From positions 1 to 64,000 of the forward strand of contig CADCMR010000002.1 in the NCBI GenBank assembly GCA_902802585.1: a stretch of DNA of 64,000 nt. Direction: 5' to 3'. Positions 42,511 through 51,570 of this stretch are shown here, piece after piece. This DNA comes from an uncultured bacterium. GTDB taxonomy: Bacteria > Verrucomicrobiota > Lentisphaeria > Victivallales > UBA1829. The first letter of the stretch is position 1, and each line of letters opens with the position of its first letter. A program made the translations under genes and the position numbers. The notes below the pieces were generated by a model. That model was not told the DNA's origin. It saw only the letters and a list, made by a program, of their open reading frames with translations, and made no database searches.

Positions 42511-43299
42511 TCATTTCTTCAGGGCGCGGTCGTCGGACCAGCTGCCGCCGTTCGCGCGTTCGTTGAACATATGCATGGATTTCATGTCGCGCGTGCGGAC
42601 GGTCTCCAGGATGTTGCCGTGTTTCACATGCCCGTCCAGGTACAGCAGCGGGATGTTGCCTTTGTGAATCGTGTTCCAGTCCTCGCCCGCGGCGTCCTGG
42701 TCGGTGCGGTTGCCGCGCAGATGGAACGGCGCGCAGATTTCATACTGCTGGTCGCTGTTCGTCGCAACGTTTTTGAAATTGCTCCAGCGTTCCCCGAGGA
42801 TGATCAGGTCGGACGGCGCGTCGATGTCCGGGATGCGGCTGCAGACGACGCGCTTGCTGTGGTCCTTCATGGTCCAGAGCCCGTAGGGGTCGTTGCGTCC
42901 GTAGCTCTGCGCGCCCCTCGTGATGTCGGCGGGGCAACGCGCGATCTTCAGGATGCTTCGGGCGATGGAATCGATCTTTTTTTCCTCGAACCGCGCAAAA
43001 TCGTCGGCGGAAAAATCGTACGTGCTGCCCGCCATCTTCGCAATATTACCGAGCCATTTTTTCCAGTTCCCGATCAGTCCGTTGAGGTCGCCCCTGTTGT
43101 TCGTCGCATAACTGTGCATGTATTCCCCGAAATTCTTCTGGTTGCCGATGCAGGTGGCGCGTTTCGCGGTCTCGCGGGCGGAACGCAGCGCCGGCAGGAG
43201 CAATGCCGCCAGGATTGCGATAATGGCGATGACGATCAGGAGTTCGATCAGGGAGAAACATCTGCGTGTGCGGAAACCGGATGCGAGGCATGTATTCAT
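42511..43299 (-). CDS. Pseudopilin-like protein (type II secretion G-like/DUF1559 type)
   Basis: The 262 residues begin with a basic leader (FRTRR) and the class III signal [19 protein letters not shown]. Cleavage would occur before the Phe, with Glu at +5, and be done by a prepilin peptidase such as the one encoded at 20075. The remaining domain has the pattern of the large PVC family ([20 protein letters not shown], a C-terminal [12 protein letters not shown]). These proteins are greatly expanded in Lentisphaerota and Planctomycetota; most are solitary genes like this one. The precise role is unknown, but a surface location is likely. Confidence 0.88.
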   Translation of the reverse strand: MNTCLASGFRTRRCFSLIELLIVIAIIAILAALLLPALRSARETAKRATCIGNQKNFGEYMHSYATNNRGDLNGLIGNWKKWLGNIAKMAGSTYDFSADDFARFEEKKIDSIARSILKIARCPADITRGAQSYGRNDPYGLWTMKDHSKRVVCSRIPDIDAPSDLIILGERWSNFKNVATNSDQQYEICAPFHLRGNRTDQDAAGEDWNTIHKGNIPLLYLDGHVKHGNILETVRTRDMKSMHMFNERANGGSWSDDRALKK

Positions 43300-43360
43300 A
43301 GGTTCAGATTCCTCATCTGTAGATTTTTAGAGGGAAAGCGGAATCATCCGTCAATGCACT

Positions 43361-43388
43361 AATATACTTCATTCCGAAAGAAAAACAA
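43361..43388 (-). promoter_or_regulatory. Promoter of the first pseudopilin gene
   Basis: Minus strand: TTGTTT (43383-43388), 16-nt spacer, TATATT (43361-43366), about 60 nt before the start at 43299. Confidence 0.65.
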
Positions 43389-43437
43389 GTCCGAAAAACA
43401 CAAACTTCTGTTTTTTCTTAACAATTTAATCATAAAA

Positions 43438-44451
43438 TCAGCTCCAGCGGGCGCGAAGCGCGGTCCAGTCGCTCCCGCGGGCGTCCCTGAACTCGGCGGA
43501 CTCCGCGCCGTACGTCATCTTGACGCATTCCAGGAACCAGTTCCGGCCGCGTTTCGTGGAGTCCGTGCCAGCCATCAGCAGACGCAGGAACGCCGCCTTT
43601 TCCGCCTCGGACGCGGGATTCGCGTCGCAGGAGAGAATACGCCGCACCAGCCACGGATCGGACAGGAAGCCGCGTCCCACGGCAACGCCCGCGCATCCGG
43701 TCGATTGCACAAGCTCATCGGCATCCGCGTAACTGACAATGTCGCCGTTTCCGAAAACGGGGACATGTCCCGCCACCTCCACGGCACGCGCGATCCGCCG
43801 GACGCGTTCGGACGCATCGACGGGGCAGTACGCCTCCGCCGCGGTCCGGTAATGAAACACGATCCAGTCCGCCCCGGCGTCGCACACGGCGCGGATGTTT
43901 TCTGCGATCCGGTCCGGCGAATCCCATCCGGCGCGGAGCTTCACGGACACGGAAACGCCCTCCGGGACGGCTTCGACGACCGCCCGCGTAAGTTCAAAGA
44001 GCGTTTCCGGCGACCTCAGCAGATACGCGCCGTTCCCGCTCGCCGTGACGGTCTTGCTCGGGCAGGCGAAATTCAGGTTGATGCCGTGCACGCCGTGCTC
44101 GCCGAATCCCGCCGCGGTCGCCGACAGGGAACGCGCCTCGTGACCGATCAGCTGGAAGACGAGCGGGAGGTCAGGGCGCACACGGTACGGCGCGAGTTTC
44201 CGCAGGATCGCGGCGCGTTTCGGCACGGAGACGCCGCCAGTGCTGAAAAACGGCGTGAACCACAGCGGGATCAGGTCGAGGCGCGCGGCGGCGTGCATGA
44301 AAGTCCGCGTCATGACGCCCTGAAGCGGAGACAGCACGGCGCGTCCGGGAAGTGTGAGGCGGCTGGAAAGGCGCAGAGGCGCGCGGAAACAGAACGGAGC
44401 TTTCTCCGTCTTATCCGCCGGGGAATGAAGGTCAGCCGATTCGGACGACAT
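43438..44451 (-). CDS. tRNA-dihydrouridine synthase (DusC-like)
   Basis: The 337-residue FMN enzyme reduces uridines in tRNA. It has LSPLQGVMTRTF at the start of the TIM barrel, the catalytic cysteine in NFACPSKTVTASGNGAYLL (Cys130, where most relatives have GCP), VSVKLRAGWDS, an FHYRTAAE segment and VFGNGDIVS near the phosphate site. The pattern is nearest to DusC. It is the last gene of the eight-gene minus-strand operon and overlaps the deacetylase gene by 20 nt. About 25 extra residues precede the domain. Confidence 0.88.
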   Translation of the reverse strand: MSSESADLHSPADKTEKAPFCFRAPLRLSSRLTLPGRAVLSPLQGVMTRTFMHAAARLDLIPLWFTPFFSTGGVSVPKRAAILRKLAPYRVRPDLPLVFQLIGHEARSLSATAAGFGEHGVHGINLNFACPSKTVTASGNGAYLLRSPETLFELTRAVVEAVPEGVSVSVKLRAGWDSPDRIAENIRAVCDAGADWIVFHYRTAAEAYCPVDASERVRRIARAVEVAGHVPVFGNGDIVSYADADELVQSTGCAGVAVGRGFLSDPWLVRRILSCDANPASEAEKAAFLRLLMAGTDSTKRGRNWFLECVKMTYGAESAEFRDARGSDWTALRARWS

Positions 44452-45232
44452 CGCCGGACGGAATCTCGAAGGCGTTCTTTCCGCGCATCAGCCAGACAGT
44501 CCGGGCGGAGGGATTCTGCACGTAGCAGCAGTCGGCGGTGAACCGGAGCATGCGGAACGCCTGGTTGTAGTCGAAAATCTCCATGTTCGTGGCGTACCAC
44601 AAGGAGTTCCTGCCCGCCATCTGGTCGGCGAACCGTTCGATGATGTCCCAGTCGTTGTTGCGGTCGAACTCGAACGAATGCCCCCAGATGTAGCAGACCG
44701 TGCCGCGCGGATACCGGTTGTTCAGGAACCGCTCGCCCAGCTCGGCGATGTTCTCGCGGTGGTGCGCGGTCGGGTTCCACTCCAGGAAATCATCCGGCAG
44801 GCGGAACGAGTGCGTGCTGTTCACGGTGCGCGAATACAGGATGCCAAGCTCGCGGAGCTGGCGTTTCAGGTCGGACGTGAACGTCCCGTAGGGGTACGCC
44901 ATGCCCTTCACCGGTGCGTGCGTGATCGCCTCCAGGCACTTCCGGTTTTCGAGAATGTCGGCGATCACCGCCTCGGTCGGCATCATGTCCTCGAACGCGT
45001 GCTCCGCGCCGTGGACGGCGATCTCGTGCCCGTGCTTCAGATAGACTTCGTTCACGTCGAACGACGGGAACGATCCGTCGTGCGGACCGTTGTCCGCGCA
45101 GATATTGAACGTGCATTTCAGCCCGTGGTCGGAGAAGATGCCCGCGAGGCGGATGTCCGCGTCCAGGGCGTCGTCGTAGCTGAACGTCAGGGCGCGTTCC
45201 AGCCCGCCGGGAAACAGGGGATAGATCATCAT
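44432..45232 (-). CDS. Polysaccharide deacetylase-family protein (NodB-like), cytoplasmic
   Basis: The 266 residues carry NodB-type motifs: TFSYDDALDAD (motif 1 Asp pair), HEIAVHGAEH (metal-binding His pair) and KGMAYPYGTF. Such enzymes remove N- or O-acetyl groups from glycans with a divalent metal. No signal peptide or membrane helix is visible, so it either acts in the cytoplasm or on a lipid-linked or small substrate. The C-terminal part is a beta domain not typical of NodB. It overlaps both neighbours (four and 20 nt). Confidence 0.85.
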   Translation of the reverse strand: MMIYPLFPGGLERALTFSYDDALDADIRLAGIFSDHGLKCTFNICADNGPHDGSFPSFDVNEVYLKHGHEIAVHGAEHAFEDMMPTEAVIADILENRKCLEAITHAPVKGMAYPYGTFTSDLKRQLRELGILYSRTVNSTHSFRLPDDFLEWNPTAHHRENIAELGERFLNNRYPRGTVCYIWGHSFEFDRNNDWDIIERFADQMAGRNSLWYATNMEIFDYNQAFRMLRFTADCCYVQNPSARTVWLMRGKNAFEIPSGDVVRIG

Positions 45233-46857
45233 TGTCCGGCGGCCTCCTGGTCCGCCCCGGAACCGCCCGCGTTCTCCGCGGCCTGTTCCTGTTTCTTCAG
45301 GTCCTCCTCAAGCTCGGCGCGAATCCGGTTCGACACTTCGGGAGGATAGTTTTCGATAATGGCGCGCGCGGTGCGCGCCTTCATTTCGGAGAACGGCGGA
45401 AGCGCCACGCGGTCGAGGTCGGCGTGCTGCCGCACGTATGCGTCGTAGACGCGCTTCGCGAGCGCGAGGTGGTCCGCGGCGGCTTCGCGGTCGCCGTAGC
45501 CGATGAGCATGCAGGACGTGAAGAGCAGCCCCTCAAGCTCGTTTCCGATCTGCTTGAAATCGCCGCTCACGAGGTCGTCTTCCCATTCGTTCAGCACGAA
45601 CTGGTCGAGCGTCATGGTCCGCGAATTGCCGTTTTTCGTCTCGGTGCGGAGCTCCTGGTACAGGTTCGCCGCCGCCTCTTTCTGCGAGTACGTGTACAGC
45701 GTCACGATGGAGTCGATGAGGAAGTTTTCGTACAGCGCCTCGAACGGCGAGTGGGCGTATTCGTCCGAGCTCATGACTTCCTTGTACAGCTTGCGCGCGG
45801 CGTCGATCACGCCCGTGTTTGGCACGAGCAGGAAGAAGCTGCTGACCTCGTTTTCCTTCGGCAGCAGCATGCGCCCGTAGTTGAACGTCGCCACGAGGGA
45901 CTGGAGCGTCATGCGTGTGAGCGGCAGCTGGTCGCGACCCTCGGTGTGTTTCAGCCCGACGTACGCCCAGTAGATCGCATAGGATTCCGGCAGCAGCCAG
46001 TCGAGTTCGCCGTATTCCCTGTTCACTGCAAGGATCGTTTCAGGCTCCACGTTCCAGTCGGCTTTCAGCCATTTGCGCCGGAAATAGTAATCCAGCACGT
46101 CTGCGTCTTCCGGCTTCAGCTTCTCCTTCAGCTCCTTCGGCAGGCCGCCGTTCAGGCGGAACTCGCCGAACAGGCGTTCCAGGTCGCCCTGGTTGTACTC
46201 CATAATCGCGAGCCACGCCGGATGGACGGCGGGGAACAATTCGCGGAGCGTCTCCTCCGTGGCGGGCGACGCCGCCCAGGCTTCCCAGTCGGGGTAGTGC
46301 TTCCCGTACAGGAACATCAGTTCGCGCGCCATGGTCTCTTTGTAGTAGCGCTGCGCGTCGTCCAGCACGTTGCCGAGCTTATGCTGGTAGATCCAGCCGA
46401 GTTCGTGGTATACGTTCGGGTCGTTCGGGTTCATGGTCACGGCGTCCTGCATCAGCTGGATGCCGCGCCGGACCCAGCGCCAGCGGTCCTCGGGGCGCTT
46501 GCACGCCACGGAGACGTTGTACGCCATGTTCCACCCCATGTGCGAAGCGGCGGCGGAGAATTTCGGCTGGAGCTTCAGGATCCAGTCGGAGAGCTGCACC
46601 AGCTCGTAGTATTTGCCCTTCTGCTGCAGGTCGCCCGCGCGAATCCACAGGATGTCCGCGATGAGCCCGCGGAATCCGCCCAGCGCCATCGTGGAGAACG
46701 CCACGATCGGCGGCGTGCCTTCGGCGGCGAACGTCTCGTCCACCAGCTTGTTCTCCTTCACGACCGCCGCCATGCGCTGCTGCACGAACACGTTCGCAAA
46801 AAGTATGATCACAGTCCCGGCGAGCAGAGCGAAAAACAAGGTATAACGGTTCTTCAT
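45229..46857 (-). CDS. Membrane-anchored TPR-like protein of the ABC/SPFH operon
   Basis: The 542 residues have an N-terminal membrane helix (YTLFFALLAGTVIILFANVF) and an all-helical periplasmic part. TPR-like segments include WILKLQPKFSAAASHMGWNM and DPNVYHELGWIYQHKLGNVL. A Glu/Ala-rich tail of about 30 residues ends the protein. I do not recognise a named family. Ten bases separate it from the ABC permease gene upstream, and it overlaps the deacetylase gene downstream by four bases, so it is likely to be a partner of the exporter. Confidence 0.7.
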   Translation of the reverse strand: MKNRYTLFFALLAGTVIILFANVFVQQRMAAVVKENKLVDETFAAEGTPPIVAFSTMALGGFRGLIADILWIRAGDLQQKGKYYELVQLSDWILKLQPKFSAAASHMGWNMAYNVSVACKRPEDRWRWVRRGIQLMQDAVTMNPNDPNVYHELGWIYQHKLGNVLDDAQRYYKETMARELMFLYGKHYPDWEAWAASPATEETLRELFPAVHPAWLAIMEYNQGDLERLFGEFRLNGGLPKELKEKLKPEDADVLDYYFRRKWLKADWNVEPETILAVNREYGELDWLLPESYAIYWAYVGLKHTEGRDQLPLTRMTLQSLVATFNYGRMLLPKENEVSSFFLLVPNTGVIDAARKLYKEVMSSDEYAHSPFEALYENFLIDSIVTLYTYSQKEAAANLYQELRTETKNGNSRTMTLDQFVLNEWEDDLVSGDFKQIGNELEGLLFTSCMLIGYGDREAAADHLALAKRVYDAYVRQHADLDRVALPPFSEMKARTARAIIENYPPEVSNRIRAELEEDLKKQEQAAENAGGSGADQEAAGQ

Positions 46858-46867
46858 GGTCCGGCTC

Positions 46868-48301
46868 CTATCCGCGTTTCGACACCAGCGCCAGTTCGCG
46901 GCGCGTGTAAATCCATGCCCCGAGCAGGAACACCGGAAGCATCCTCAGCACGAAATCCTTCGCGAACAGCATCCCGATGAACGGGAAATCAATCAGTTCG
47001 CCGTTCGCCAGATGCCCCGTCACGAAGAAATCCTGCAACGGCACGATCAAGTTCAGCATCAGGTCGCCGAACCGGTAACCGAACGTCCCGGTGTATTCCG
47101 CCTGGTAGTCGATCGAATCCGGGATCGACGTCACCAGGTAGTTCGCCAGTCCGCCGGTGAGCATGTACGCCGCCGAGAAGAAGATCGCGATCGGCAGGGA
47201 CATGCAGGCGGCGACCGCGGCGGCGAGCAGCGTGACCGAGAGGATCCCGATCGCCAGCACCAGGATCGCGCGGCAGTAGTTGGAGAAGAACCCCGCCTCG
47301 CGGATCAGCAGGAACGGCCCCCTGCCCTCCTCGAAGTTCAGTTCGCTCGTCTTCGTGTCCTTGTTCAGGAAGCCGACCTCCGCCTTTCCGTCGTACACGA
47401 AATAGGAATTCCGGATCGGGACTGCCGTTTCGTTTTGCGAGGCAGTGAGGTAATCATCCTCCGGAATCGCCATCAGGTCGGTGACGACCGTTTCGCCGCC
47501 GTTGTCGTCCGGGCGCTTGTAGTTCGCGGCGAAAACCCAGTGCCCGCGGACGGAATTCTGGTCCTGGACGTAATAGCGGTTCACGTAGATCGTGAATCGC
47601 AGGAAGACAATGTCGTCGTCGGTCAGGTCCTTCGGCAACCCTTCGAACTGCCAGTAGATGGATTCGCCCTCGGAAATCAGCCCGTAGGTCGCGATCAGCT
47701 CCTTGCGTATCTCCAGGAACGCCTCCTGGCGCATCTGGTCGTCCTGGAACCGGAAGGTGTCCTGACCGTGCTCCTTCGCCAGCGCGATGCGGCGGTCGAG
47801 CTCCGCCTGAGCCAGCGCATTGAAATCAGGTCGCACGGGCTTGTAGACCGCGCGCGCCGTCAGAACCTGTTCGTCCAGCATCAGCCGGTCTCCGTCGGAC
47901 ATCTCGGTCGATGCCAGGCGGAACGACAGGAATGCGTAAACTGTAACCGCGGCGATCAGCAGCAGCGCCAGGTGGATCAGCACCACGCCGGTGTATTTGC
48001 CCAGCAGGATAACCACGCGCCGGACAGGCTTCACCACGATCATGTGGATTTGCGCCGTCTCCACGTCCGAGCTGACTTCCGAACACGCCAGCCACACGGA
48101 CGAAAGACACAGGATGAACCCGACGAACCCGAGGCAGTATTGCAGGAATATCTGCACCTCGCCCTTCGGCGTGCCGTCGCCCAGCAGGGTGAACGGCAAC
48201 AGGAAGATGCTCAGGAGCAGCAGAAGCAGGAGCAGACGGAAGATGTGCGACCGGACTGCCGATCGGCACGTCAGCTTCACTATGGCAAGGAACGCGGTCA
48301 T
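46868..48301 (-). CDS. ABC-2-type transporter permease with a large extracytoplasmic domain
   Basis: The 477 residues start with three helices (about 20-38, 52-72, 100-125), then a soluble domain of about 200 residues (about 126-335), then three or four more helices (FFSNYCRAILVLAIGILSVT; LPIAIFFSAAYMLTGGL; LRMLPVFLLGAWIY). The motif DVETAQIHMIVVKPVRRVVI in the first cytoplasmic loop is typical of ABC-2 permeases. The substrate cannot be told. It follows its ATPase by 6 nt. The large outer domain is unusual for ABC-2 permeases and may contact the TPR protein. Confidence 0.82.
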   Translation of the reverse strand: MTAFLAIVKLTCRSAVRSHIFRLLLLLLLLSIFLLPFTLLGDGTPKGEVQIFLQYCLGFVGFILCLSSVWLACSEVSSDVETAQIHMIVVKPVRRVVILLGKYTGVVLIHLALLLIAAVTVYAFLSFRLASTEMSDGDRLMLDEQVLTARAVYKPVRPDFNALAQAELDRRIALAKEHGQDTFRFQDDQMRQEAFLEIRKELIATYGLISEGESIYWQFEGLPKDLTDDDIVFLRFTIYVNRYYVQDQNSVRGHWVFAANYKRPDDNGGETVVTDLMAIPEDDYLTASQNETAVPIRNSYFVYDGKAEVGFLNKDTKTSELNFEEGRGPFLLIREAGFFSNYCRAILVLAIGILSVTLLAAAVAACMSLPIAIFFSAAYMLTGGLANYLVTSIPDSIDYQAEYTGTFGYRFGDLMLNLIVPLQDFFVTGHLANGELIDFPFIGMLFAKDFVLRMLPVFLLGAWIYTRRELALVSKRG

Positions 48302-48307
48302 CGTGCG

Positions 48308-49462
48308 TCAGTCTTTCCCGTCCGTCGGATTCGTCAGCAAATCCTTGAGTTTGCGGTTCGCCTCCGACATCTTCGCCTCGATTTCCTCCTGTTCCCGGCG
48401 GGATTTCTCCTCCTCGGGAGCGGGCGCCGACGCCTGAAGCTGGGCGAACAGGTCGTCCTGACGTTTCTTCGCGGCGTCCTCGGCGGCCTTTGCGGCATCC
48501 TCCTCCATCTTCTTCGCGAGCGTCCGCGCCGGAGTCTCCTCCTCGCGAGTGAGCGAATCAAGCACGGCCTTCGCGTCCTGCGCCTTGTCCCCCGTGAGGT
48601 ATTCTGCGATAGCGCCGCCCGAACGCGACCCGGAGGTCTCCAGGCTTTCCTTCTTCGCCTCATTCACGATGTCCACGAAGAAGTCCTCCAGCGACATGTG
48701 CGGATGCGCCACGGACATTTCCCCGTCCGGGACGCTCTCGCGGACGATCTGGCGGATGCGTTCGAGCGCCTCCTCCGGCAGGCGAGGCACGGTGATGGTG
48801 TCGTTCGTGCGGATGGTGAGCAGGTCCTCCATGCCGCCGTTGGCGCGGATGCGTCCGCCGTACAGCACGATGATGCGGTCGCAAACCTCCTCCACGTCAC
48901 TGAGCAGGTGGCTGGTCACGATCACGGTCTTTCCGCGTCTCTTCAGAAGTTTGATCAGGTCCTTCACCTCGCGGCAGCCGAGCGGGTCCAGACCGGATGT
49001 CGGTTCGTCGAGAATCAGGAACGCCGGGTCGTTGATCATCGCCTGCGCCAGTCCGATGCGGCGCGCCATGCTGCGCTCCTCCTTCGACAGGCCGAACAGC
49101 GAGGCGAAGAAATCCAGCGTTTCAAACGCGGTCAGGTATTTGTACAGGTATGTTTCCTCGGGCAGATACCCGATAAGTCTCTTGTTCTCCACGTCGCGCG
49201 GCGACTTGCCGAACACGGTCAGGCGGCCGCCGGTCGGGTACAGCAGTCCGAGGAGCATTTTCACGGTCGTGGACTTGCCGGACCCGTTAGGACCGAGCAG
49301 ACCGACCACTTCCCCCTCGCGGACCTCGAAGTCGATGTCGTTGACCGCCTTCGCCTTCGGGCGGTTCCAGAAATCGCGGAAGACCTTGGTCAGACCGACC
49401 GCGCTCACCACCACGGGGCGCTCCGACGCGGATTGTTCCGCCGTTTTCACTGCATCCGCCAT
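48308..49462 (-). CDS. ABC transporter ATPase lacking the signature motif, with charged C-terminal extension
   Basis: Walker A GPNGSGKST (57-65), Walker B FLILDEPTSGLDP (about 148-160) and the H-loop VTSHLLSDVEE are normal. The stretch between them is short: the Walker A Lys and Walker B Asp are 89 residues apart, against 114 in the other ABC-2 ATPase of this window. Where relatives have about 25-40 residues ending in YSKGM or LSGGQ, this one runs directly from GLSKEERS into MARRIGLAQAM. The ABC signature is therefore missing. About 110 charged residues (Glu/Ala/Lys) follow the domain. ATP hydrolysis by the usual sandwich dimer is doubtful. Confidence 0.85.
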   Translation of the reverse strand: MADAVKTAEQSASERPVVVSAVGLTKVFRDFWNRPKAKAVNDIDFEVREGEVVGLLGPNGSGKSTTVKMLLGLLYPTGGRLTVFGKSPRDVENKRLIGYLPEETYLYKYLTAFETLDFFASLFGLSKEERSMARRIGLAQAMINDPAFLILDEPTSGLDPLGCREVKDLIKLLKRRGKTVIVTSHLLSDVEEVCDRIIVLYGGRIRANGGMEDLLTIRTNDTITVPRLPEEALERIRQIVRESVPDGEMSVAHPHMSLEDFFVDIVNEAKKESLETSGSRSGGAIAEYLTGDKAQDAKAVLDSLTREEETPARTLAKKMEEDAAKAAEDAAKKRQDDLFAQLQASAPAPEEEKSRREQEEIEAKMSEANRKLKDLLTNPTDGKD

Positions 49463-49465
49463 GGC

Positions 49466-51568
49466 TTATTCCTCTCCGCCGGACGCGGACGTCTTCCGCA
49501 CAGCGGCGCCACTGTCCGAAGTCAGGTCTTCGCCCGTGCGGACCAGGCGCGCGCTGTTGAAGATGACGATCAGCGTGCTGACCGTGTGCAGCGCCGCGGC
49601 GGCGATCGGGTCCATGCGACCGAAGACGGACAGGATGATGCCGCAGAGCACGAAGATCAGACCGAACGCCAGGTTCTGGTACATGATCGCGCTCGTCTTT
49701 CGGGAAAGGACGATCAGGAAGGGAACGCGGCGCAGGTCGTTGGTCATCAGCGCGATGCTGGCGCTGTTGATGGCGATGTCGCTGCCGATGGCGCCCATGG
49801 CGATGCCGAGGTCGCCGGCAGCCAGCGCGGGCGCGTCGTTCACGCCATCGCCGACCACAGCCACAGTCGAAGTCTTCTTGACGTCTTCCACGTAGGCGAC
49901 CTTGTTTTCAGGCAGGCAGTCGCTGCGGATGTCGTCGATGCTGAGCTGCGCTGCGATGGACACGGCGACGCTGGCGCGGTCGCCGGTCACCATGGCGCAG
50001 CGCGTCACGCCGATGGACTTGAGTTCGTTGATGGCTGCGGCGGCCTCGGAGCGGATCTTGTCCTTGAAGCCGATCCAGCCGATCACCTTGTCCTCGACCG
50101 CCACATACACCACGCTCATCGTCTCGGTTTCTTTCGAGTCAAGCGCGGGAAGCGACACGCCGACGCTTTCCAGCCAGGCGGCACGCCCGACCAGCACGCG
50201 TTTGCCGTCCAGCATGGCGATGACGCCCTTGCCGGGGACTTCCTGGAATCCGGAGACCGGTTTTGCCGGGATGCCGACTTCGGCGGCGAGGCGCTGGAGC
50301 GCCTGTGCGGTCGGGTGGTTGCTGTGGGCTTCCAGCGAGATCGCCGTCAGCAGGAGTTCGGCGGGCTCGACGCCCTCCGCCACGGGGTTCAGGCGCGCCA
50401 CGGAGAGCTCGCCCTCGGTCAGCGTGCCGGTCTTGTCGAATACGACCGTGCGGATTTTCCCGGCAAGCTCCAGGTGGTTGATGTTCTTGATGAGCACGCC
50501 GAGGCGCGCAGCGGCGGCGACGGCGGCGACGATGGTCGTCGGAGTCGCCAGTACCACGGCGCACGGACAGGAGATCACGAGCAGGGAGATCACGCGGTCC
50601 ATGCTCCCGCCGGGGAGCCACCACGTGATGATCGCCAGCATCAGGATCGTCGGCGTGTAGTAGCCCGCGTAACGGTCGATGATGCGCACGAACGGCGTCT
50701 TGTTGCGTTCCGCGGACCGGATCATCTGCTCGACCTTGCCGAGCGTGGTATCCTTGCCGAGCTTCGTCACACGCACTTCGAGGCTGCCGGAGATGTTCAG
50801 TGTGCCGGCGTACACCTCGTCGCCCGCGTTCTTGTCCTCCGGCATGGATTCGCCTGTGATGGACGCCTGGTTCACGGCGCTTTCGCCGCGGACGATCACG
50901 CCGTCCACCGGGAAGTTTTCGCCGGGACGCACACTGATGACGTCGTCCAGCGCCAGGTCCTTCACGGAAACGTCCGTCTCGCCGCCCTCGCCGACCTTGT
51001 GCGCCGTGCGCGGCGTCAGGCGGATCAGTTCCTCGATGGAACGCTGCGCGCCGCTGGCGGTGTGGGATTCGATGATGATCGTGATGAGCAGGAAGAACGC
51101 CACGATGCCCGCCGTGCGGAAGTCGCCGGACGCAAACGCCGCGAGGATCGCCAGCGCCACGAGTTCGTTCATGTACACGCGCCCTTCGATCAGGTCGCGG
51201 ATCGCCGTCACGACGATCGGCAGCGCCAGCGTGACCGCGCCGATCGCGGCGCTCAGGTTCGACGCGAACGTTTCGTCCGGGAAGAGCCAGGACAGCAGAT
51301 ACGAGTTCACGATCAGGAAGCCGCCGACGAACGCGAACGACGCCCGCCCCATGGAACGGGAGTGTCCGACGCCCTCGCCGATGGGCGCACCGCAGGAGAT
51401 GCAGCGGGTCGGCTCGTCCGGATCATGGTCATGCTCGCATCCGCAGTCGCAATCGTGGTCGTGATGATGACCGTGGTGGTCGTGGTCGTCGTGGTCGTGA
51501 TGATGGCCGCACGCGCAGACCTCCTGCGCTTCCACGGCTGGATTCTCTATTTTCAGTTCGTCAGCCAT
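49466..51568 (-). CDS. Heavy-metal translocating P1B-type ATPase with His-rich N-terminus
   Basis: The 700 residues begin with a remarkable metal-binding tail (about 15-50) of His, Asp and Cys (CACGHHHDHDDHDHHGHHHD), followed by a CISCG pair. No HMA domain is visible. Core P-type motifs are intact: the membrane SCPCAVVLATP (about 330), phosphorylation site DKTGTLTEG (about 376), the HP motif AHSNHPTAQ, and GDGVNDAPAL (about 572). The CPC class moves Zn/Cd/Co or Cu out of the cytoplasm; the His-rich tail favours zinc-type ions. It lies between SPFH and ABC genes with gaps of 2 and 3 nt. Confidence 0.92.
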   Translation of the reverse strand: MADELKIENPAVEAQEVCACGHHHDHDDHDHHGHHHDHDCDCGCEHDHDPDEPTRCISCGAPIGEGVGHSRSMGRASFAFVGGFLIVNSYLLSWLFPDETFASNLSAAIGAVTLALPIVVTAIRDLIEGRVYMNELVALAILAAFASGDFRTAGIVAFFLLITIIIESHTASGAQRSIEELIRLTPRTAHKVGEGGETDVSVKDLALDDVISVRPGENFPVDGVIVRGESAVNQASITGESMPEDKNAGDEVYAGTLNISGSLEVRVTKLGKDTTLGKVEQMIRSAERNKTPFVRIIDRYAGYYTPTILMLAIITWWLPGGSMDRVISLLVISCPCAVVLATPTTIVAAVAAAARLGVLIKNINHLELAGKIRTVVFDKTGTLTEGELSVARLNPVAEGVEPAELLLTAISLEAHSNHPTAQALQRLAAEVGIPAKPVSGFQEVPGKGVIAMLDGKRVLVGRAAWLESVGVSLPALDSKETETMSVVYVAVEDKVIGWIGFKDKIRSEAAAAINELKSIGVTRCAMVTGDRASVAVSIAAQLSIDDIRSDCLPENKVAYVEDVKKTSTVAVVGDGVNDAPALAAGDLGIAMGAIGSDIAINSASIALMTNDLRRVPFLIVLSRKTSAIMYQNLAFGLIFVLCGIILSVFGRMDPIAAAALHTVSTLIVIFNSARLVRTGEDLTSDSGAAVRKTSASGGEE

Positions 51569-51570
51569 GA

